64,000 nucleotides of DNA, taken from Clostridiales bacterium (GTDB taxonomy: Bacteria; Bacillota; Clostridia; Saccharofermentanales; Saccharofermentanaceae). The stretch lies in NCBI GenBank assembly GCA_017428545.1, contig JAFRQR010000020.1:310001-374000 (forward strand), read 5' to 3'. Every line of letters begins with the position of its first letter. Position 1 is the first letter of the stretch. Below are positions 59,070-64,000 of the stretch, piece after piece. The notes under the pieces were generated by a model that was not told where the DNA came from, ran no database searches, and saw only the letters and a program-made list of their open reading frames with translations. Position numbers and translations under genes: made by a program.

Positions 59070-60143
59070 TTATTTTTCAACGTTTCCGAGCTGCGGCTGT
59101 CCACACATGTCCAGCAGGATGTTAATCATGAAGATATCGTAGTTCCCTTCCGTGATGCATTTGATCACGAGCTGATCGGCTTTACTATATGGATTAAATG
59201 CCATTCCGCAGCTGGCGAGGAGTTCTTCTGCTTCCCATATCTTCAGGCGTAGTCCGATGCATAGTGCCAGCACTGTCGATCTTTTCGGGATCTTGGTGTC
59301 TCCGCACAGGATCTTACTAAATGCACCTTTGGTGATGTTGGATCGTTTATATACCGTGGCATTATCCATGTCTTTGGCCTGAAGAAGTCCCATCAGGTGT
59401 TTCTGGAAGGATAGATCTTCTCCCGGGTCTTTCATGAATAATTCTTTGTCAAAAGCACTTGTCCCGGTTCCTTTCGTTCCTTGGGCTTGTTTCTGCCTGG
59501 CTTCGATGTTATGCAGGGCATGTTCGTATTCGAGCTGTTCATTTCTGTAGCGCTGTCTTTCACGTCCATATTCCAGGTCAGTGGAATCTTCTTTAAGATG
59601 TGCTTTTTTCACTTCTTCGTCATCAATAAAAGACTCGATCTGGAAGAACAGGTTTTTCGATAGCATGAACGCTCGTTCATCGAAAACCACCAGCATGATG
59701 GTCATTTCCGTGTCTTCTTTCATGAGAAAGTTACTGATCTCCTGGATCGCGATCTGCAGAGCATCCGCCTTCGGAAATCCATATACGCCGGTGGCGATCA
59801 GTGGAAAAGCGATACTCTCGGCTCCCAGTTCCGCAGCTTTCGCCAGAGACTTCTTATAGCAGCTTTTAAGGATATCGAACTCATGGTGTTTCCCGTCCAC
59901 CCAAGCAGGGCCTACGGTATGGATGATGTACTTCGCAGGAAGATCGAAGGCAGGAGTTACTGCAACATCGCCCGGATCGATGTTGCCGATCTTCTTTCTC
60001 TCGGCAAGAAGTTTCTCCTCCCCTGCCGCGCGATAGACCGCCGAATCCGTCCCCGCCATAAACTTCGGCTCCGGATTCGCCGTATTCACGATCACATCAC
60101 AAGAGACCTTCGTTATATCATTACGGATGATCTGAAAAGGCAT
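59070..60143 (-). CDS. Macrodomain protein with C-terminal HTH-like domain
   Basis: 357 residues. The N-terminal macrodomain (about 1-165): DVIVNTANPEPKFMAGTDSA, then VTPAFDLPAKYIIHTVGPAW and FPLIATGVYGFPKADALQIA, the ADP-ribose-binding loops. It is followed by a charged linker with a coiled coil (about 175-215) and a helical C-terminal domain with ITKGAFSKILCGDTKIPKRS, an XRE-like HTH. ADP-ribose binding would be coupled to nucleic-acid or protein interaction. Near the glycohydrolase gene on the same strand. Confidence 0.82.
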   Translation of the reverse strand: MPFQIIRNDITKVSCDVIVNTANPEPKFMAGTDSAVYRAAGEEKLLAERKKIGNIDPGDVAVTPAFDLPAKYIIHTVGPAWVDGKHHEFDILKSCYKKSLAKAAELGAESIAFPLIATGVYGFPKADALQIAIQEISNFLMKEDTEMTIMLVVFDERAFMLSKNLFFQIESFIDDEEVKKAHLKEDSTDLEYGRERQRYRNEQLEYEHALHNIEARQKQAQGTKGTGTSAFDKELFMKDPGEDLSFQKHLMGLLQAKDMDNATVYKRSNITKGAFSKILCGDTKIPKRSTVLALCIGLRLKIWEAEELLASCGMAFNPYSKADQLVIKCITEGNYDIFMINILLDMCGQPQLGNVEK

Positions 60144-60167
60144 ACCCGTTCTCCTTTACGCGAAGTG

Positions 60168-60812
60168 TTATCCGTTGGCCAATTCCTTGCCCATACTAAA
60201 CACGGCTTTTCTTTCTTCCGGGAAAACAGTATCGTGTCTTTCTTTTTTCGCCTTAGGATCGAACATCGTCCACGGCCAGTCTGTCTTACTGTAATCACTA
60301 AGCTGAAGTGTATCGCCGCTGACAAAAGCCTTGCAAGGGCCGACGAAGCGGCTTAAGGTCTGCCGGTAATTCTCCAGAAGTCCCCGATAAGCCGTATCCG
60401 GCGCATTGCTCGTCATGATCAGAAGGACCGGGACGATTTTTTGGTTACAGCACGGATCTTCTAGGTTATAGGTCAGGCTCTGAAAGATCAGTCTCTCGTA
60501 TAAAGCCCGAAAAGACGCGGTCATCTCCGACAGATAATTCGGAGATCCGATGATTAATCCATCCGACTCCCGGATCGCATCCAGTACCGGCGTCAGTCCG
60601 TCTTTACAGACACAATGTCCTTTATTGATATCTTTCTTACAGCCGAAACAGGAGATACAGCCTGTGTATTTCTCTAGCCGGAACAGATCGAAATGCACGA
60701 TCTGGGCTCCGGCTTCTTCGGCCCCTTTTGCCGCCTCTTGCAAAAGGGTATCTGTATTCCAGCCTTTTCTCGGCCCTGCATTGACTACAACGATCTTCTT
60801 TACATCACTCAT
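60168..60812 (-). CDS. Iron-sulfur flavoprotein / flavodoxin-family NAD(P)H reductase
   Basis: 214 residues from ATG 60812 (GGGGACTGG upstream). KIVVVNAGPRKGWNTDTLLQ is the flavin-phosphate loop; YTGCISCFGCKKDINKGHCVC (about 47-67) gives CxxCxxC plus CxC for an iron-sulfur cluster as in Isf; DGLIIGSPNYLSEMTAS is the second flavin-binding loop. Likely reduces FMN or a quinone. Separate from the macrodomain gene by 24 bases. Confidence 0.82.
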   Translation of the reverse strand: MSDVKKIVVVNAGPRKGWNTDTLLQEAAKGAEEAGAQIVHFDLFRLEKYTGCISCFGCKKDINKGHCVCKDGLTPVLDAIRESDGLIIGSPNYLSEMTASFRALYERLIFQSLTYNLEDPCCNQKIVPVLLIMTSNAPDTAYRGLLENYRQTLSRFVGPCKAFVSGDTLQLSDYSKTDWPWTMFDPKAKKERHDTVFPEERKAVFSMGKELANG

Positions 60813-60924
60813 ATACCAGTCCCCGGATTCCGGCTTATCGAAAAGCCTCATAACCTTCTTACTCGTAGTGTATCAATCCTGCTCCTACTTGAAAAGCACT
60901 AAGTTATACTCCACTCAAAGGCAA

Positions 60925-60952
60925 AGCCCGCACATTTCTGCGCGGGCTCATT
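60925..60952. terminator. Hairpin in the gap 60813-61014
   Basis: AGCCCGC pairs with GCGGGCT around an ACATTTCTGC-type loop. An A-run to its left gives Ts for minus transcripts from the gene ending at 61015. The rest of the gap shows no gene. Confidence 0.55.
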
Positions 60953-61014
60953 TAGGGGGGTATGTATTATGAGTTTTTCCGATATGCTATTTAATTGTCT
61001 CGATCCCTCTTTGA

Positions 61015-61266
61015 TCAAGCTCTAGACTTCTTTACAGCTGTTACAGAGATAAAGCCCAGGAATAAAAGCCATACGAGAAAGCCTGTTTTTCCGCCGAGGA
61101 TCACGGCATTGACTCCGGAGATGCTAAAAAGCAATGTAGACAGCTGGATAACGATCGTGCTCAGAGCAATCAGTGCAATCAGACTTATGGCAACAAGTAC
61201 CAGGTACTCGACCATCTGCTTCCCGTTAATCACTCTCTCGTTTTCCTTATTCATTGCGTTTGTCAT
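61015..61266 (-). CDS. Small two-helix membrane protein
   Basis: 83 residues. Helices at about 20-45 (YLVLVAISLIALIALSTIV) and 50-76, with a polar N-terminus and a basic KKSRA end. GGAGGGCAGAG upstream. Unknown function. Confidence 0.6.
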   Translation of the reverse strand: MTNAMNKENERVINGKQMVEYLVLVAISLIALIALSTIVIQLSTLLFSISGVNAVILGGKTGFLVWLLFLGFISVTAVKKSRA

Positions 61267-61443
61267 TTCTCTGCCCTCCGTGGTGCTTCCTTGTTTATGA
61301 CTCTATCTTACCCATGAAAGGTAAAGGCATCGTCAAAGGAAGGTAAAGAAATGTTTAAGAATGCTTTAGAAATACTTACTCAGGTATCTTCCGCTCCTAC
61401 ATTATTCGTGGGCTTCTTTAACGGTATTACGAATAATCCCGGC

Positions 61444-62199
61444 TTAGATCCCTGCCAGGTCGTTAATGACTTCGCCCGCGATGATCAGTCCAACGACCGA
61501 AGGAACGAATGCGGTGGATCCGGGAATGTCTCTTCTCTCCGTGCATTTTCTGACGGTTCCCGGCGGACAGATACAATGCTGTCTGCAGCTGATCGACATA
61601 TCTTCTAAAGGACGGATCGGGACTTCCTTGGAATAAACGACCTTAAGGGAGTCGATCCCCCTTTTTCTGCACTCGCGGCGCATGACTTTGGCCAGAGGAC
61701 AGATGGACGTTTCGTAAATATCCGCCACCTCGAAAAGCGACGCATTTACTTTATTTCCTGCACCCATGGAAGAAATCACCGGGACGCCTGCTTCTTTGGC
61801 TTTTTCGATAATGGCGAGTTTTCCGCTAACGGTGTCGATCGCATCGACCACATAGTCGTATTCAGTAAAATCGAACTGATCCTGCGTCTCCGGAAGGAAA
61901 AATGTCTTATATACCCTGACCTCGCAGTCCGGATTGATCTCATGGACACGCTCCTGCGCCATATCTACTTTATACTTTCCAACCGTCTTTCTGGTCGCCA
62001 GAAGCTGACGGTTGAGATTCGTCAGGCACACCTTGTCATCGTCGATCAGATCCAGAGCGCCGACCCCGCTTCGGGCCAGGGCCTCTACGACATAGCCGCC
62101 CACGCCTCCGATTCCGAAGACCGCCACACGGGAAGATCTGAACTTACACATATTCTCCGCGCCATAAAGTAATTGTGTCCTGGAAAACTGATTCAGCAT
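61444..62199 (-). CDS. tcdA: tRNA threonylcarbamoyladenosine dehydratase
   Basis: 251 residues. It cyclises ct6A from t6A in tRNAs. ThiF/E1-like: RVAVFGIGGVGGYVVEALAR (ATP site about 25-45), DLIDDDKVCLTNLNRQL, DAIDTVSGKLAII, SMGAGNK and a C-terminal part with CRQHCICPPGTVRKC. The conserved RTQLLYG start is intact. Length matches TcdA (about 250-270). Confidence 0.92.
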   Translation of the reverse strand: MLNQFSRTQLLYGAENMCKFRSSRVAVFGIGGVGGYVVEALARSGVGALDLIDDDKVCLTNLNRQLLATRKTVGKYKVDMAQERVHEINPDCEVRVYKTFFLPETQDQFDFTEYDYVVDAIDTVSGKLAIIEKAKEAGVPVISSMGAGNKVNASLFEVADIYETSICPLAKVMRRECRKRGIDSLKVVYSKEVPIRPLEDMSISCRQHCICPPGTVRKCTERRDIPGSTAFVPSVVGLIIAGEVINDLAGI

Positions 62200-62424
62200 G
62201 TCCCCTTATCCTTCCTGCCTGATCCTCAGAATACAATACACTATTCTAATATAAAAACCTACTAAGTCAATAGGTTTAAATGTGTTAAATCCCCAAAACT
62301 CCTCAGATCAGGCACCTCCTGCTATATAACCCATGCTTATAACAAGCAATAAAACATTGGTATTTGTTATCAGGCCCCCCTACAGATATAGTATTTTTAA
62401 TTACTATACGACCGGGAGTTTTCT

Positions 62425-63795
62425 ATGCAAAGCAGGCTGACGGAAAACGCAATACGACATAAGTACATCGCACCAACCGAGCGTCCCGCCGGCGATTTTG
62501 TCGGTGTGGAGTTTGAACTGCCGATTTTGAATAAAGAGAAAAAGCCCGTCGATTTTAAAGTGATCCACGAACTGACGGATGCCTTTATCCACGAATTCCC
62601 CTTCGAAGCCGAAAAATACGATGACGACGGTAACATCAGTTCCGCCAAAGACAGAAAGACCGGCGACATCCTCTCTTTTGACTGCAGCTACAATACCGTC
62701 GAGTTTTCTTTCGGAAAAGAATCGGACCTTCACGTCATCTACGACCGCTTTAAGAAATACTATTCCTTCACAAGTGATTTTCTAAAGAAGAATAACCACG
62801 CCATCACCGGCATGGGCATTAACCCGTACCACGAGTTTAACAAAAACGTCCCGGTCCCGAACGGCCGCTACCGCATGCTTCTGCATCATCTCAAATCCTA
62901 CGAGAAATACAAAGATCTCAAGCATTTCCATGACATCCCGAATTTCGGGCTTCTGTCGTGTGCCTCGCAGACGCATGTGGACGTTTCCAAAAACGAACTG
63001 ACCGAGGCCATTAATACGTTTAATAAGCTCGAGCCTCTAAAAGCCCTTCTCTTTTCGAATTCTCCGATGGGCGAGTATCTGTGCGCGAGAGACCATCTCT
63101 GGAGAGAGAGCCTTCACGGGCTCAATCCGCATAACGTGGATGTCTTTGACAAAGAGATCGAATCGGTCGACGAGCTGGTCAGCTATATCCGTTCGATGAG
63201 CCTTTACTGCCTCGAAAGAGACGGCCACTACATCAACTTCGCGCCGACGCCTCTGGATCTGTACTTCGCTTCGGATCTGATCCAGGGTGAGTTCTATAAC
63301 GGCAAAGTCTATGAAAAATATACCTTTACTCCCGAGATCGGCGACCTGGACTATCTTCGTTCCTTTAAGTTCGTCGATCTCACGCACCGCGGCACACTGG
63401 AACTTCGAAGCGTCTGCGAGCAGCCCGTCGGCGAGATATTGACGTCGCAGGCATTCCACGCAGGCCTAAAGAAGAACCTCGGCACACTCGCAGTTTATCT
63501 TGACGATCTGCACCAGATCTACGGTCAGGCCTATACCGTCGGTGAACTCCGCCGCATGTTCGTAAAGAAAAATCTTCCGGATTTTATCAGCAGGGAGGAG
63601 CTTTCCGTGATCCTCACTGACCTCATCGACATCGCTAAGGAAGGTCTGGATCGAAGAGGCAGAGACGAAGCCGTTTTCCTCGAGCCGCTTTACCGCCGCG
63701 CAAAGGAAGTACAAAGTCCGGCAAGAGAGATCGTCGAAGGACAGTCCCAGGGCAGATCTCTTGAATACTATATCGATAAGTTTGGTGAAATATAA
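62425..63795 (+). CDS. Glutamate-cysteine-ligase-like protein (GCS2 fold)
   Basis: 456 residues from ATG 62425 (GGGAG upstream). FVGVEFELPILN (about 24-35) is the ligase start with Mg-binding Glu; then SFDCSYNTVEFSFGKE, GMGINPYHEFNKN, LLSCASQTHVDVSKNEL and a C-terminal FKFVDLTHRGTLELRSVCEQP. These are the glutamate-cysteine ligase GCS2/YbdK features. It would join glutamate to an amine such as cysteine. It ends 3 bases before a class II glutamine amidotransferase gene, likely one operon. Confidence 0.82.
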   Translation: MQSRLTENAIRHKYIAPTERPAGDFVGVEFELPILNKEKKPVDFKVIHELTDAFIHEFPFEAEKYDDDGNISSAKDRKTGDILSFDCSYNTVEFSFGKESDLHVIYDRFKKYYSFTSDFLKKNNHAITGMGINPYHEFNKNVPVPNGRYRMLLHHLKSYEKYKDLKHFHDIPNFGLLSCASQTHVDVSKNELTEAINTFNKLEPLKALLFSNSPMGEYLCARDHLWRESLHGLNPHNVDVFDKEIESVDELVSYIRSMSLYCLERDGHYINFAPTPLDLYFASDLIQGEFYNGKVYEKYTFTPEIGDLDYLRSFKFVDLTHRGTLELRSVCEQPVGEILTSQAFHAGLKKNLGTLAVYLDDLHQIYGQAYTVGELRRMFVKKNLPDFISREELSVILTDLIDIAKEGLDRRGRDEAVFLEPLYRRAKEVQSPAREIVEGQSQGRSLEYYIDKFGEI

Positions 63796-63797
63796 GC

Positions 63798-64000
63798 ATG
63801 TGTGAATTATTCGGGCTCAGTGCCCGTAACCCGATAAAAGTGAATACGGTCCTAAACGAGTTCTTTACCCATAGTGAAAAGAACCCGGACGGATGGGGTC
63901 TTGCGGTCTTCCGCGGCAATTCCGTTTCTTTGGAAAAAGAACCGAAAAAGGCATTAGACAGTGTCTATCTCCATAACCGCCTGGCCTGGGATATTACGGC
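63798..64000 (+). CDS. Class II glutamine amidotransferase (partial)
   Basis: Only the first 67 residues fall in the window: MCELFGLSARNPIKVNTVLN and NPDGWGLAVFRG. The Cys2 after Met is the N-terminal nucleophile of class II amidotransferases (YafJ-like), and NPDGWG is the typical motif. Starts 3 bases after the GCS2-like gene. The rest is beyond the edge. Confidence 0.88.
   Translation, partial: MCELFGLSARNPIKVNTVLNEFFTHSEKNPDGWGLAVFRGNSVSLEKEPKKALDSVYLHNRLAWDIT

Larger units (their letters stand above)
7..60899. repeat. Dispersed octamer AAAAGCAC (GTGCTTTT), at least 36 copies
   Basis: Counted by eye on both strands. AAAAGCAC starts: 7, 896, 2817, 4583, 5451, 10009, 11899, 21617, 24497, 32618, 33176, 35533, 36076, 40816, 42128, 43363, 47044, 52297, 54389, 59451, 60892. 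GTGCTTTT starts: 1740, 5144, 10249, 12549, 22229, 22904, 23597, 24785, 25036, 25531, 37752, 43710, 45476, 45538, 51118. Preferred context is GAAAAGCACY. Random expectation is about 2. Copies lie in genes (various frames) and in gaps. Confidence 0.8.

Noticed and set aside
62330..62400. ATAACAA/TTGTTAT inverted repeat before the GCS2-like gene
   Set aside because: Only 7 bp with a long loop in AT-rich DNA; likely by chance.
1..64000. CRISPR array, tRNA or rRNA genes
   Set aside because: No regularly spaced repeats and no cloverleaf or rRNA-like sequence noticed on either strand by eye.

Overview
The window reads as chromosomal DNA of a Gram-positive clostridial bacterium (Bacillota, Clostridia; a Lachnospiraceae/Oscillospiraceae-like relative is the best guess, by inference). 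Supporting signs are strong AGGAGG-type ribosome binding sites, many lipoproteins with short signal peptides and S/T/E-rich linkers, DUF5050-type secreted propellers, moderate G+C, and no outer-membrane genes. No tRNA, rRNA, CRISPR array or insertion sequence was seen.

Layout. 0-15 kb: a YidC/Oxa1-sulfatase fusion, a TetR-controlled PEP-utilising enzyme with a perfect 24-bp operator, small membrane proteins and lipoproteins, a HAD phosphatase, and a J-like protein followed by an HscC-type Hsp70. 15.4-20.3 kb: an AT-richer accessory segment with a lipoprotein/ABC-ATPase/two FtsX-type permeases operon, a small lipoprotein with a consensus promoter, an orphan HicB and a nested-hairpin element. 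20.4-32.5 kb: surface and signalling genes. Two of three paralogous DUF5050 lipoproteins flank an ECF sigma/anti-sigma pair, and there are a Zn-peptidase lipoprotein, a propeller-solute-binding fusion and a membrane protein/XRE pair. 32.5-53.3 kb: a long, tightly packed, almost wholly minus-strand block of small-molecule and modification enzymes (four GNAT domains, PHP, SGNH, MBL, VOC, transglutaminase, AraC, APH-GNAT fusion, RpiB fusion); cysK is the main plus-strand exception. 53.4-58 kb: a stress/toxin segment with a type I holin-like toxin and convergent RNA, a P-loop kinase, a SAM-type riboswitch before an unknown gene and a damaged relBE. 58-64 kb: ADP-ribosylglycohydrolase, a macrodomain-HTH protein, an Fe-S flavoprotein, tcdA, a glutamate-cysteine-ligase-like gene and the start of a class II amidotransferase.

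How the genes connect. ADP-ribose chemistry recurs. At 37.4-41.5 kb a class M sirtuin (writer) and a Zn-macrodomain hydrolase (eraser) are separated by a two-gene, AT-rich cassette. That cassette encodes an HTH-DUF3990 predicted ADP-ribosyltransferase and an unknown partner behind an 11-bp inverted-repeat operator. At 58-60 kb an ADP-ribosylglycohydrolase sits beside a second macrodomain protein that also carries an HTH. The putative toxin cassette is the best candidate here for an undescribed system.

At whole-window scale the octamer AAAAGCAC (or GTGCTTTT) occurs at least 36 times by hand count, against roughly 2 expected. It is mostly GAAAAGCACY, lies in coding and non-coding DNA in all frames, and is absent from the AT-rich 15-20 kb segment. 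It behaves like a DNA-uptake or Chi-type genome signature word.
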